This document shows, one piece after another, positions 17,842-25,630 of a stretch of 64,000 nucleotides of DNA (position 1 is its first letter; the number at the start of each line of letters is the position of its first letter). Location of the stretch: NCBI GenBank assembly GCA_963715895.1, contig OY970284.1, forward strand, positions 3,100,001-3,164,000, given 5' to 3'. The stretch comes from JADGNZ01 sp963715895. GTDB lineage: Bacteria > Acidobacteriota > Thermoanaerobaculia > Gp7-AA8. The translations under genes and the position numbers were made by a program. Under the pieces are notes generated by a model. That model made no database searches, was not told where the DNA came from, and saw only the letters and a program-made list of their open reading frames with translations.

Positions 17842-18642
17842 TTAAACGTCAGTTTGGTCGAGTGGCAACGAGAAGGCGAAGCAGGAGCCGTGGCCGAACG
17901 CGCTCTGACACGACAACCGCCCGCCCAGCGCTTTCGCCAGATCGTACGCGATGGCCAACCCATACCCAGTCGAAGACTCGCCAGCGGTCGGTTGCGCGGA
18001 GAGCCGCACGCCGTGTTGGAAAAGCTGTTCCTGATCGGCCTCGCTGATGCCTGGGCCATGGTCGATCACCGAGCAGACGACGTCAGGATGCCGGATGGTT
18101 GTCGCGACAGTAATCGCCGTTCCTACCTGCGAATACTTCACGGCATTCGACAAGAGGTTGTCGAGAACGGCAGCAGCGGCTACCCGATCGGTGAGAACGC
18201 GATCTCGGGTCGCCGGTCCTTTGCACTCGATTCTGACCCGCTTTTGCCGGGCCATATCGCGATATACGACACAGACACTCTCCGCGATCTCCGAGAGACT
18301 GGCAGGCTCGGAAAGCAATGGCGGAAGCGCATCGGGTGTCGACGTCAGCACCCCTCGCGCGGTGATCATCATCCGGTTGTTCTCCCGCTTCACCAGATCC
18401 AGCCATCGGGCGACCTCTCCGTCCGCTTGAGGGCCCAGCTTTCTCTGAACCAGCTCGATCATTGAGCCCACGAAAAAGAGATAGTTGTTGAAGGCGTGGG
18501 CGGAGTAGGTTGACCGCTGGTGGTCATCCGCGGACAACGAATCCATCCGAGCATGCGCGCGGTCGAGTGCGGTCCGCGCCCGTTCGAAGTCCCCTCGCGC
18601 CTGCTCAATTGCCGAAGCTGCTTCTTGTCGTCTGTGAGGCAT
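17842..18642 (-). CDS. Sensor histidine kinase, soluble
   Basis: 266 residues from ATG 18642, which has GGGGAA a few bases upstream; a TTG start 24 bp further up is possible. A helical N-terminus (EQARGDFERARTALDRAHARMD) leads to a dimerisation helix with AHAFNNYLFFVGSMIELVQ (His in the HisKA position) and an HATPase domain with NLLSNAVKYS (N box), DHGPGISE (G1 box) and STGYGLAIAYDLAKALGG (G2). No sensor domain or membrane helix, so it probably senses through a partner. No response regulator is adjacent. It lies just upstream of, and codirectional with, the fimbria-like operon; a link in regulation is only a guess. Confidence 0.85.
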   Translation of the reverse strand: MPHRRQEAASAIEQARGDFERARTALDRAHARMDSLSADDHQRSTYSAHAFNNYLFFVGSMIELVQRKLGPQADGEVARWLDLVKRENNRMMITARGVLTSTPDALPPLLSEPASLSEIAESVCVVYRDMARQKRVRIECKGPATRDRVLTDRVAAAAVLDNLLSNAVKYSQVGTAITVATTIRHPDVVCSVIDHGPGISEADQEQLFQHGVRLSAQPTAGESSTGYGLAIAYDLAKALGGRLSCQSAFGHGSCFAFSLPLDQTDV

Positions 18643-18748
18643 AGATTCCCCGGATGACGGCGACAAGCGCCGTATTTATGTCACGACGAATTGCGGTTCG
18701 GTATTACAAAATTCCATTAGCTACCGTTGAACGAACGCCGGTGAATTA

Positions 18749-18846
18749 CGCGGTCTGGGTTACTGGATGAACGTGCAAGCAAGCGACCAACTACAATCCT
18801 TACCGGGAGACCGCGAAACCCCGAGACCGCACACCCATCAACCCGC
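18749..18846. repeat. GCGGTCTGGGTT / GACCGCGAAACCC word hairpin, short copy
   Basis: CGCGGTCTGGGTTACTGG at the left is matched by GAGACCGCGAAACCCCGAGACC on the right after about 50 bp. It belongs to the family seen at 790-933 and lies between the divergent sensor kinase and the TauE-like gene. Confidence 0.65.
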
Positions 18847-18860
18847 AATACACTCCCACT

Positions 18861-19694
18861 GTGACTCCGCTTCTCTTCGTCATCACCGTCGCCGTCGTTT
18901 CCATCCTGGCCGGGTTTCTCGGATCGTTGCTCGGCCTTGGCGGGGGGATGATCGTCGTGCCGGCGCTGACGCTTTTGCTGCACATCGATATCAGGCTGGC
19001 CATTGGCGCGTCGATCATCTCGGTCATCGCTACATCGAGCGGTGCGGCGGCGGCGTATGTGCGCGACGGGCTGGCCAACCTGCGGGTGGCGATGTTCCTG
19101 GAGATCGGGACGACGCTCGGTGCGATCAGCGGGGCGTATCTGGCGGGCATCGTCCATCCGCGCTTTCTCTACATTCTTTTCGGCGTCGTCCTCGGATACT
19201 CGGCGATCGCCATGCTGCGGCGGCGGCGCGTAGCCGAGGAGCGCGAGATCGGGCCGTTGACGATGAGGCTGAAACTGGGCGCCTCCTACGTCGACGAACA
19301 ATCGGGTCAGTCGGTGGCGTATCAGCCGGCGCACGCGAGCATCGGACTCTTTCTCATGTACATCGCCGGCAGCGTCAGCGGTCTTCTCGGCATCGGATCG
19401 GGGGCGTTGAAAGTGCCGGCGATGGATCTGGCGATGGGATTGCCGATCAAGGTCTCGACCGCGACGAGCAACTTCATGATTGGTGTGACCGCGGCGGCGA
19501 GCGCGGGACTCTACTTCACGCGCGGCCAGATCGATCCCTTCATCGCCGCGCCGGTCGCCGCCGGCGTGCTGGCCGGCGCGTTCCTCGGCTCGCACATGCT
19601 CGGCCGCGTCACCAGCAGGAGCCTGCGGGTCACCTTCGTCATCGTGCTGGTCGTCGTCTCGCTGCAGATGCTGTTGAAAGGGGTGCGGGGATGA
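18861..19694 (+). CDS. TauE/SafE-family sulfite or organic-anion exporter
   Basis: 277-residue inner-membrane protein with about eight helices in two homologous halves, each opening with the family signature (LAGFLGSLLGLGGGMIVVPAL near residue 15 and VSGLLGIGSGALKVPAMDL near residue 170). Starts with GTG 18861. TauE/SafE proteins export sulfite, sulfoacetate or related anions. Its stop overlaps the next gene by ATGA, and the partner is a DUF1634 membrane protein, a common pairing in this family. No sulfur-metabolism gene lies nearby to identify the substrate. Confidence 0.9.
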   Translation: MTPLLFVITVAVVSILAGFLGSLLGLGGGMIVVPALTLLLHIDIRLAIGASIISVIATSSGAAAAYVRDGLANLRVAMFLEIGTTLGAISGAYLAGIVHPRFLYILFGVVLGYSAIAMLRRRRVAEEREIGPLTMRLKLGASYVDEQSGQSVAYQPAHASIGLFLMYIAGSVSGLLGIGSGALKVPAMDLAMGLPIKVSTATSNFMIGVTAAASAGLYFTRGQIDPFIAAPVAAGVLAGAFLGSHMLGRVTSRSLRVTFVIVLVVVSLQMLLKGVRG

Positions 19695-20080
19695 GCGACG
19701 AGCCGCGTTGGGTCGACCGGCTGATCTCCTACGTGCTGCGCGGCGGGGTCACCATCAGCGTCATCGTCGTGATGGCCGGCCTCGTCATCACCTTCGCCCA
19801 TCATCGCGAGTACTTCCGCTCCCGCCCGGCCCTCGGCGCTCTGACGAGTCCTGGCACCAGCTACCCGAGCACCATCGGCGCGGTCGTCGAGGGAGTGCGC
19901 GAGGGACGCGGTCAGGCCATCGTCACGCTCGGCCTTCTGCTGCTCATCGCCACGCCGGTCGCGCGCGTGGCAGTGTCGATCGCCGTCTTCGTCATCGAGC
20001 GGGACCGGCTGTACGTCGTCATCACCGCCGTCGTTCTCGCTCTGCTGCTCTTGTCGTTTGTGCTCGGCGCGAGTGGGTGA
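19691..20080 (+). CDS. DUF1634 membrane protein, partner of TauE/SafE exporter
   Basis: 129 residues with three hydrophobic helices (GGVTISVIVVMAGLVITFA, GQAIVTLGLLLLIATPVARVAVS, LYVVITAVVLALLLLSFVLG), matching the DUF1634 plan. It overlaps the exporter stop by 4 bp, so the two are translationally coupled and likely form one complex. Exact role of DUF1634 is not known. Confidence 0.85.
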   Translation: MSDEPRWVDRLISYVLRGGVTISVIVVMAGLVITFAHHREYFRSRPALGALTSPGTSYPSTIGAVVEGVREGRGQAIVTLGLLLLIATPVARVAVSIAVFVIERDRLYVVITAVVLALLLLSFVLGASG

Positions 20081-20085
20081 GTATG

Positions 20086-20215
20086 CGGGGTCGCGGGGTC
20101 TCGGGGTTGCGAGGTCTCGGGGTTGCGAGGTCTCGGGGTGTTGGGTTGTAAGGTTGCTGGGTTGCAAGGTTGGAGACCGCGAGACCCCGCAACCGCGAGA
20201 CCGCGCAACCGCGAG
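20086..20215. repeat. GCGAGGTCTCGGGGTT 16-mer array hairpin
   Basis: Three tandem 16-mers GCGAGGTCTCGGGGTT and GTTGTAAGGTTGCTGG words at 20096-20175 are followed by GAGACCGCGAGACCCCGCAACC words up to 20215. It lies between two converging genes (DUF1634 and the EamA transporter) and could fold on either strand. Confidence 0.85.
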
Positions 20216-20217
20216 CC

Positions 20218-21129
20218 TCACGCCTCCGGCACGACCTCGACCGCCTGTGCGATCGGCTTTGCAAGCGATGTCACGAACGTCACGCCGGCGACGCCGCCGA
20301 TGCAGAGGGCGCTGCCGATGGCGGCGGTGAGTGTGATTCGGTCACCGAGGATGAAGAGTCCGAGGAGCATCGACACGAGGACGGCGAGCTGGGAGAGAAC
20401 GCCGACGGTCATGGCATCGACCCAGCGGAGGCTGAAGGTCATCAGCAGTTGTGCCCCCATCGCCAGCGCGGCCGTCGCGGCGAGGGAGATCCATTCGGTG
20501 CCGTGCGGCGTTACCCACTGCGAGATGCCCTGGGGCATGCAGACGAACATGCCCAGGAGACAGAAGCTCCCGTAGACCGACCACGAATTCTCGCCGCGGC
20601 GCGCGGCGCGGATGGCGGTGACCGCAGCGCCCGAGCAAACGGCGGAGAGAGCGCCGGCGATCTCCCAGCGTCCGAAGCCGAGGATCTCCCCGGGCGCCGC
20701 GTGGGCATGGACGACGAGGAAGACGCCGGCCAGCGCGATCGGCATCGGGATGAGCACCTTGGCGCTGAATCGCTCGCCGATGAAGAACATCGAGAAGGTG
20801 CCGCTCCAGATCGGTGCCGTGTAGTTGAGCAGCGTGGCCACGCCGACGTTGATGTGCTGGATGGCGATGAAGTACAGCAGCACGGCCAGGCCGCCGAAGA
20901 AGCCGCGGTAGAGAAGGAGATCGATGCGGTTGAACTTCATCGCCGAGCGGCGATAGCGCGGAACGAGCAGGCAGGGGAGGAGGCCGGCGGCCATTCGCAG
21001 CATGGCGATCTCCGGACCGGGCAGGCGCGCCGAGGCCACTTTCGCCGCGAACGCCATGGCCCCGAACATCGTCGCCGAGGCCGTCATCAGCATCAGCGCG
21101 CGATGCGTATCGTTTTTTGTTACTGTCAC
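20218..21129 (-). CDS. EamA/DMT-family transporter
   Basis: About 303 residues with ten predicted membrane helices in two EamA halves (first around LMLMTASATMFGAMAFAAK, second around GRWEIAGALSAVCSGAAVTAI). Drug/metabolite transporters of this type export amino acids, nucleosides or other small metabolites; the substrate cannot be read. The likely start is GTG 21129 (MTVTKNDTHRALML) or ATG 21093; the longer frame to 21276 overlaps the divergent GNAT gene and carries no transporter-like sequence. Divergent from the acetyltransferase with a 24-bp gap. Confidence 0.85.
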   Translation of the reverse strand: MTVTKNDTHRALMLMTASATMFGAMAFAAKVASARLPGPEIAMLRMAAGLLPCLLVPRYRRSAMKFNRIDLLLYRGFFGGLAVLLYFIAIQHINVGVATLLNYTAPIWSGTFSMFFIGERFSAKVLIPMPIALAGVFLVVHAHAAPGEILGFGRWEIAGALSAVCSGAAVTAIRAARRGENSWSVYGSFCLLGMFVCMPQGISQWVTPHGTEWISLAATAALAMGAQLLMTFSLRWVDAMTVGVLSQLAVLVSMLLGLFILGDRITLTAAIGSALCIGGVAGVTFVTSLAKPIAQAVEVVPEA

Positions 21130-21153
21130 GGGCGCGAAGAGTAGCAGGGGCCG

Positions 21154-21609
21154 ATGATCGACTACAGACAAGCCACACCCGAGGACGTGTCCGTCATCGT
21201 TGACTTTCAACTGGCCATGGCTCTCGAAACCGAAGAGCTCGCGCTCGACCGTGTCGTTTGCTCTGCGGGCGTTCAAGCCGTCTTCGACGATCCATCACGC
21301 GGCCGTTACTTCCTGGCGCAGAGCGAGGGAACGGTCGTGGCCTCGCTGATGATCACCTACGAATGGAGCGACTGGCGCAACGGAAACGTCTGGTGGATCC
21401 AGAGCGTCTACGTGCGCCCTTCGTTTCGCGGACAACGGGTCTACGCCGGTTTATACGAGCACATTCAGCGCCTGGTGCAGGCGGACGACGGTATCCGCGG
21501 CATCCGGCTTTACGTCGACCGCCGGAACGTATCGGCGCAAACGGTTTATACGAGGCTGGGGATGAATGGGGAGCACTATCAGGTGTTTGAGTGGATGAAG
21601 ACGTTTTGA
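21154..21609 (+). CDS. GNAT-family N-acetyltransferase
   Basis: 151 residues covering one GNAT fold. The acetyl-CoA-binding motif A reads VWWIQSVYVRPSFRGQRVYAGLY (RGQRVY in place of the common RGxGIG), followed by IRLYVDRRNVSAQTVYTRLGM, the usual C-terminal signature. Substrate unknown. Its stop is 5 bp before an AATGTTG heptamer hairpin, and the ATL gene converges on the same hairpin. Confidence 0.9.
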   Translation: MIDYRQATPEDVSVIVDFQLAMALETEELALDRVVCSAGVQAVFDDPSRGRYFLAQSEGTVVASLMITYEWSDWRNGNVWWIQSVYVRPSFRGQRVYAGLYEHIQRLVQADDGIRGIRLYVDRRNVSAQTVYTRLGMNGEHYQVFEWMKTF

Positions 21610-21614
21610 AAAGC

Positions 21615-21696
21615 AATGTTGAATGTTGAATGTGAGTGCCCCCCGTTCATTCAACATTCAACATTCAACATTCAACATTGAACATTCAACATTCAG
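21615..21696. repeat. AATGTTG heptamer-array hairpin, copy 2
   Basis: Two to three AATGTTG heptamers at 21615-21632 are followed by eight CATTCAA/CATTGAA words at 21648-21696. Lies between the converging GNAT and ATL genes and supplies the last three codons and stop of the ATL gene (reading Ala-Glu-Cys-stop), just as copy 1 does for pth. Confidence 0.85.
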
Positions 21697-22027
21697 CCTT
21701 CCACCGATACCTCTTCAGCTCCACCCTCCCACCAAGCGAAAAGTCAACGCCTTCTCCCTCCAACAACATCCTCTGCAACTCATGTGAATCGCCGGCACTC
21801 CGCGGCGAGATCTCGCCACGTGCGTTGATCACGCGATGCCACGGCACGTTGCTTCGCGCCGGAAGATCGTGCAGGGCATAGCCGACCTGCCGCGCGTGTC
21901 CATCGAGTCCGGCCAGCGTCGCCACCTGTCCGTAGGTCGCCACGCGCCCGCGGGGGATGCGTTTCACGACGGCGTAGATGCGCGTACGGGAGTCGGGGAT
22001 CGGGCGTCGGGAGTCGGAGAGAGGCAC
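21686..22027 (-). CDS. Alkyltransferase-like (ATL) DNA-repair protein
   Basis: 113 residues related to the DNA-binding domain of O6-alkylguanine-DNA alkyltransferase. The active-site motif PCHRV is replaced by PWHRV (Trp63), the hallmark of ATL proteins, which bind alkylated guanine without removing the alkyl group and hand the lesion to nucleotide excision repair. Other conserved parts are RIPRGRVATYGQVA and RQVGYAL. Residues 4-14 (SDSRRPIPDSR) are encoded by a GGGAGTCGG-type repeat arm at 21988-22020, and the last three by the AATGTTG array, so both ends of the gene are repeat-derived. Next to Ku, forming a small repair cluster. Confidence 0.9.
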   Translation of the reverse strand: MPLSDSRRPIPDSRTRIYAVVKRIPRGRVATYGQVATLAGLDGHARQVGYALHDLPARSNVPWHRVINARGEISPRSAGDSHELQRMLLEGEGVDFSLGGRVELKRYRWKAEC

Positions 22028-22118
22028 CGTGAGAGTCTAGCTCCGTAGTTCTACCGACAACCGACAACCGACAACCGACAACCGATAACCGACCCCCGAC
22101 CCCCGACTCCCGACCCCC
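21988..22118. repeat. GGGAGTCGG / CCGACAACCGACCCCC word hairpin
   Basis: Left arm 21988-22020 (GGGAGTCGGGGATCGGG) lies inside the 5' end of the ATL gene; right arm 22053-22118 starts with four ACCGACA heptamers and ends with three CCCCCGAC words that pair with the left arm. Sits in the divergent promoter interval of ATL and Ku. Confidence 0.75.
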
Positions 22119-22164
22119 GTTCCTGCTAACATGCCCAACTCTTTGGTCACGTAAAGGAGTCCAC

Positions 22165-23073
22165 ATGCCACGCGCGTTTGCTTCCGGACAGATTGCCTTC
22201 GGCCTGGTCAACATCCCGGTCAAACTCTTCTCGGCCACCGAGGCCAGCGAGAAGATCAGTTTCAACATGCTGCACAAGGAGTGCGGCAACCGCGTCCAGC
22301 AGCAGCTCTTCTGCCCCAAGGACGAGCGCACCATCTCGCGCGAAGAGGTGGTGAAGGGCTACGAGTTCTCGCGCGGGCAGTACGTCCTCTTCAATGAGGA
22401 AGAGCTGAAGATGCTCGAGGAGAAGGCCACGCAGGCCATCGAGATCAGCGAGTTCCTGCCGAAGGAAGCGATCGATCCGATCTACTTCGCCAAGGCCAAC
22501 TACATCGCTCCCGACAAGGGTGGCGAGCGCGCCTACTCGCTGCTGACCAAGGCGCTGGAGCAGACCGGCCGCTGGGCGCTGGCGAAGTACGCGGCGCGCG
22601 GCAAGCAGTATCTGGTCATCCTCCGTCCCCTCGGCAACGGAATCGTGATGCAGCAGCTCTTCTATCCGAACGAGATCCGTTCGATGGATGAGCTCGACCT
22701 CGGCGATACGCCGGTGAAGGAGAACGAGCTGAAGATGGCCGTGCAGCTCGCCGAGATGGGAGCCGCGGACGAGTTCCATCCCGAGAACTATCGCGATGAG
22801 GTGACCGAGCGCACGCGAGCGCTGATCCAGCGGAAGATCGAAGGGGAGGAGATCACCTCGAATATGGTCGAAGAGCCGCGGGCGCAGGTGATCGATCTGA
22901 TGGAAGCGCTGAAGGCCAGCCTGGCCAAGCCGCGGACGAAACCGGCGTCGTCATCCTCATCGTCCGCCAAGACCAGCGGACCGACGCGCATTCCGGCCAA
23001 GGCCGAGGCCAAGCGGACGCCGGCCCGGGCCTCGGCGCAGAAGGTGGCCAAGACGGGCTCACGCTCGCGTTGA
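22165..23073 (+). CDS. ku: Ku-like DNA end-binding protein
   Basis: 302 residues. Starts MPRAFASGQIAFGLVNIPVKLFSAT, the standard bacterial Ku opening, and keeps the ring-forming core (YEFSRGQYVLFNEEELKML, LVILRPLGNGIVMQQLFYPNEIR). The tail from about residue 255 is Lys/Arg/Ser/Ala-rich, as in many bacterial Ku proteins where it modulates DNA binding. Ku homodimers load on double-strand breaks for non-homologous end joining with LigD; no ligD is in this window. AAAGGAG about 8 bp upstream of ATG 22165 is a good ribosome site. The next gene follows after 1 bp. Confidence 0.96.
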   Translation: MPRAFASGQIAFGLVNIPVKLFSATEASEKISFNMLHKECGNRVQQQLFCPKDERTISREEVVKGYEFSRGQYVLFNEEELKMLEEKATQAIEISEFLPKEAIDPIYFAKANYIAPDKGGERAYSLLTKALEQTGRWALAKYAARGKQYLVILRPLGNGIVMQQLFYPNEIRSMDELDLGDTPVKENELKMAVQLAEMGAADEFHPENYRDEVTERTRALIQRKIEGEEITSNMVEEPRAQVIDLMEALKASLAKPRTKPASSSSSSAKTSGPTRIPAKAEAKRTPARASAQKVAKTGSRSR

Positions 23074-23074
23074 C

Positions 23075-23902
23075 ATGTCCTACTCGGTGCGGGAAGTCTC
23101 GGCCATGCTCGGGCTTTCGGCTGCACAGATTCGCGACTGGGCGGCCAGAGGCTTTCTCACGCCCGAACGGGATGAGGATGGCGACCTGCGCTTCGGCTTT
23201 CAGGATCTGGTCATCCTCCGCACCGCCGGGGAGCTGACGGCGGCGAAGATTCCGACGCGCAAGATCCGCCGCGTACTTGCCAGCGTCCGCGCGCAGTTGC
23301 CGGAAGGCCGGTCGATCGCCGGCGTGAGGATCGCCGCCGACGGTGAGCGCGTCGTCGTTCACGACGGAAAGACCATCTGGAATCCGGAGTCAGGCCAGTC
23401 GCTGTTCGATTTCTCGGTCGAGGAAATCGCCGAAAAGACGAAGCCGATCGCGCTGGCGGCGGTGCGCGAGGCGAAGGCGCGTGAAGAAAACGATCTCGAT
23501 GCCGATGCCTGGTACGACCTGGCGTCCGATCTCGAGCTGAGCGATCCCGCCGAGGCCCGTGACGCGTACGAGAAGGCGATCGCGCTCGATCCGGCTCACC
23601 TCGATGCCCACATAAACCTCGGCCGCCTCCTGCACGAGGATGGCGACGCATCCTCCGCCGAGAAGCACTATCGCGCCGCGCTGACCGCCGATCCCACCCA
23701 CCCCGTAGCCGCCTTCAACCTCGGCGTCGCACTCGACGATCTCGGACGATTGTCTGACGCCGCCGACGCCTACCGCCGCGCCATCGAGCTCGATCCCGAT
23801 AATCCCGATGCGCACTACAACCTTGCCGGGATCCTGGAGCGGCAGCACGACAAGGCGGGCGCGGTAAGGCACCTGACGCGGTATCGGGCGCTGACGCGCT
23901 AG
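23075..23902 (+). CDS. MerR-type helix-turn-helix protein fused to TPR repeats
   Basis: 275 residues. N-terminal 70 residues are a MerR-like winged helix (MSYSVREVSAMLGLSAAQIRDWAARGFL ... LVILRTAGELTAAKIP), a linker contains KTIWNPESGQSLFDF, and residues about 150-275 hold three TPR units (ARDAYEKAIALDPAHLDAHINLG, AEKHYRAALTADPTHPVAAFNLG, AADAYRRAIELDPDNPDAHYNLA). It starts 2 bp after the Ku stop, so it is probably co-transcribed and may regulate or assist the end-joining gene. DNA binding is expected; the effector is unknown, as no metal-binding cysteines follow the HTH. Confidence 0.85.
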   Translation: MSYSVREVSAMLGLSAAQIRDWAARGFLTPERDEDGDLRFGFQDLVILRTAGELTAAKIPTRKIRRVLASVRAQLPEGRSIAGVRIAADGERVVVHDGKTIWNPESGQSLFDFSVEEIAEKTKPIALAAVREAKAREENDLDADAWYDLASDLELSDPAEARDAYEKAIALDPAHLDAHINLGRLLHEDGDASSAEKHYRAALTADPTHPVAAFNLGVALDDLGRLSDAADAYRRAIELDPDNPDAHYNLAGILERQHDKAGAVRHLTRYRALTR

Positions 23903-24015
23903 CGGCTTCGCCGCGTTGTCGGTTATCGGTTTTCGGTTGTCTGTGCCGACGCGCCTGCACAGCCGCGCAAAGACCGACAACTGACAACCGACAACCGACA
24001 ACGCGGCGAAGCCGC
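23902..24015. repeat. GGTTGTC heptamer hairpin with perfect GC-rich outer stem
   Basis: The outer 14 bases GCGGCTTCGCCGCG at 23902 are exactly matched by CGCGGCGAAGCCGC ending at 24015. Inside lie TTGTCGGTTATCGG words on the left and ACCGACAACTGACAACC words on the right. It separates the converging MerR-TPR and SDR genes and is the best-formed hairpin of the family. Confidence 0.85.
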
Positions 24016-24019
24016 AGCT

Positions 24020-25522
24020 TCACCAATCCGCCGGCTTGTAATCCTTCAGAAACTGTCCCCACACATGCACCCCGGTATTCAGTCCGGAGATGATCGGATC
24101 GACGATACGGGCCGCGCCGTCGACGATATCCAGTGGCGGATGGAAGCGGTGCACCGAGGTCTTTCGCTCCGCGAGCGCGGCGGGATCTTCGTCGGTCACC
24201 CATCCGGTGTCGACGCTGTTCATGTGGATGCCGTCGGCGTGATAGTCCGCGGCTGAGGTGCGGGTCATCATGTTCAGCGCGGCTTTGGCCATGTTCGTGT
24301 GCGGGTGCCGTGTCGTCTTCTGATTGCGGTAGAACTGCCCCTCCACGGCCGAGACATTGACGATGTGTTTGTCGCGGTTCGCCGTCCGGAGCATGAGGGG
24401 CTTGAGACGGGCGTTGAGGATGAACGGCGCCACGGCATTGACGAGCTGCACTTCGAGCAACTCCACCGAGGAGACCTCGGCCAGCAGCAGCCGCCACGAG
24501 TTTCGTCCGCGCAGGTCGACCTGCTGGAGGTCCTGGTCCAGCCTGCCCTCGGGGAAGAGATCGCGGTCGGATCGATGGTCGTCCGGCAGCAGCGGCACCT
24601 GCGAGAGCTGGGCCGAATGCGTCAAACCGGTCACTTCCATGGATGACGAGTCTTCCGGGAGCATGCGATAGCCGCGCAATCCTTCGAATGCGCCGAGCAG
24701 TTTGCGCTCGGCCTCGGAGAGCGTGTGCAGCGACGCTGTTTCCGCCTCCATCATGTGCTCGTAGAAGGCCGGCGGGCGTCGTACCGTCTGACAGGCATTA
24801 TTAATGATGACGTCGAGCCGCTCGCGGCCGGCCAGCATCTCCCGGCAGAATGCCTCGACGCTCGGGGTGTGGCGCAGGTCGAGGCCGAAGATCTCCAGGC
24901 GATCGGACCATTCGGCGAAATCGTCCTCCCGCGCGTAACGTGCCGCCGAGTCGCGGGGGAACCGGGTGGTGACGATGAGCCGTGCCCCGGCGCGCAACAG
25001 TTTCAGCCCGGCCTGATATCCGATCTTCACCCGTCCACCGGTCAGCAGCGCCACCCGCCCGCGCAGGTCGGCCGTCTCGGTCCGCTTCGTGAAATTGAGC
25101 TCCGCGCAGGTGGGGCACAACTGATCGTAGAAAAAATGGACGGTGTCGTAGTGCTGCTTGCAGACGTAGCAATGCTGCGACTCGGACGTCGCCCTCGGCT
25201 CCTCGGGTGGCGCGATTTCACGATACGCATTCGGCGTCGTGAACACCGGTTTCCGGCGTAACTCGCGGATGCCAGCCGAGTTGAGCACCTGATCGTCCTG
25301 CTGGAGCCTGGCCGCCTTGCGGGCGCGCCGCCCGGCCTTGACCAGCTTCCTGCGCGCGTGATGATCCGGCTCGGCAACACGCCGCGTCGCATGCATCAGC
25401 CGCTGCCGCTCGGCCTCTGTGACTTGCGTCAGCTGGGCGCGATCGGCGTCAAGCGATTCAAGCAACTCCGCGGCGATGCGGACGCGTTCGGAGAAGGGGA
25501 GGTCGTCGTTGGGATCGGTCAT
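24020..25522 (-). CDS. Zinc-ribbon short-chain dehydrogenase/reductase with altered active site
   Basis: 500 residues, twice the normal SDR length. The first 150 residues are helical and basic and end in a zinc ribbon (CYVCKQHYDT ... CPTC, about 117-139). A Rossmann-fold SDR follows: nucleotide motif TGGRVKIGYQ, IINNACQ in place of NNAG, and VNVSAVEG. The catalytic YxxxK reads TNMAK in HPHTNMAKAALNMM, so the Tyr appears replaced by Thr. Such a protein may be non-catalytic or use another residue. A middle insertion (about 290-360) is not typical of SDRs. Convergent with the MerR-TPR gene; divergent from the MetE-like gene. Confidence 0.8.
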   Translation of the reverse strand: MTDPNDDLPFSERVRIAAELLESLDADRAQLTQVTEAERQRLMHATRRVAEPDHHARRKLVKAGRRARKAARLQQDDQVLNSAGIRELRRKPVFTTPNAYREIAPPEEPRATSESQHCYVCKQHYDTVHFFYDQLCPTCAELNFTKRTETADLRGRVALLTGGRVKIGYQAGLKLLRAGARLIVTTRFPRDSAARYAREDDFAEWSDRLEIFGLDLRHTPSVEAFCREMLAGRERLDVIINNACQTVRRPPAFYEHMMEAETASLHTLSEAERKLLGAFEGLRGYRMLPEDSSSMEVTGLTHSAQLSQVPLLPDDHRSDRDLFPEGRLDQDLQQVDLRGRNSWRLLLAEVSSVELLEVQLVNAVAPFILNARLKPLMLRTANRDKHIVNVSAVEGQFYRNQKTTRHPHTNMAKAALNMMTRTSAADYHADGIHMNSVDTGWVTDEDPAALAERKTSVHRFHPPLDIVDGAARIVDPIISGLNTGVHVWGQFLKDYKPADW

Positions 25523-25630
25523 CAGAGTCTGCGGACGATATTACGGCCTGGAAGGAGTGCCAGCGCTCCGTAATCCGAGTCGGTTCCACTCTTGCAGTAA
25601 CCGCCTCAGCTTTAGCTTCGAGGGGAAAGC

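Noticed and set aside
20218..21276. Longer EamA transporter starting at 21276
   Set aside because: The extra 49 residues overlap the divergent acetyltransferase gene and are not membrane-protein-like.
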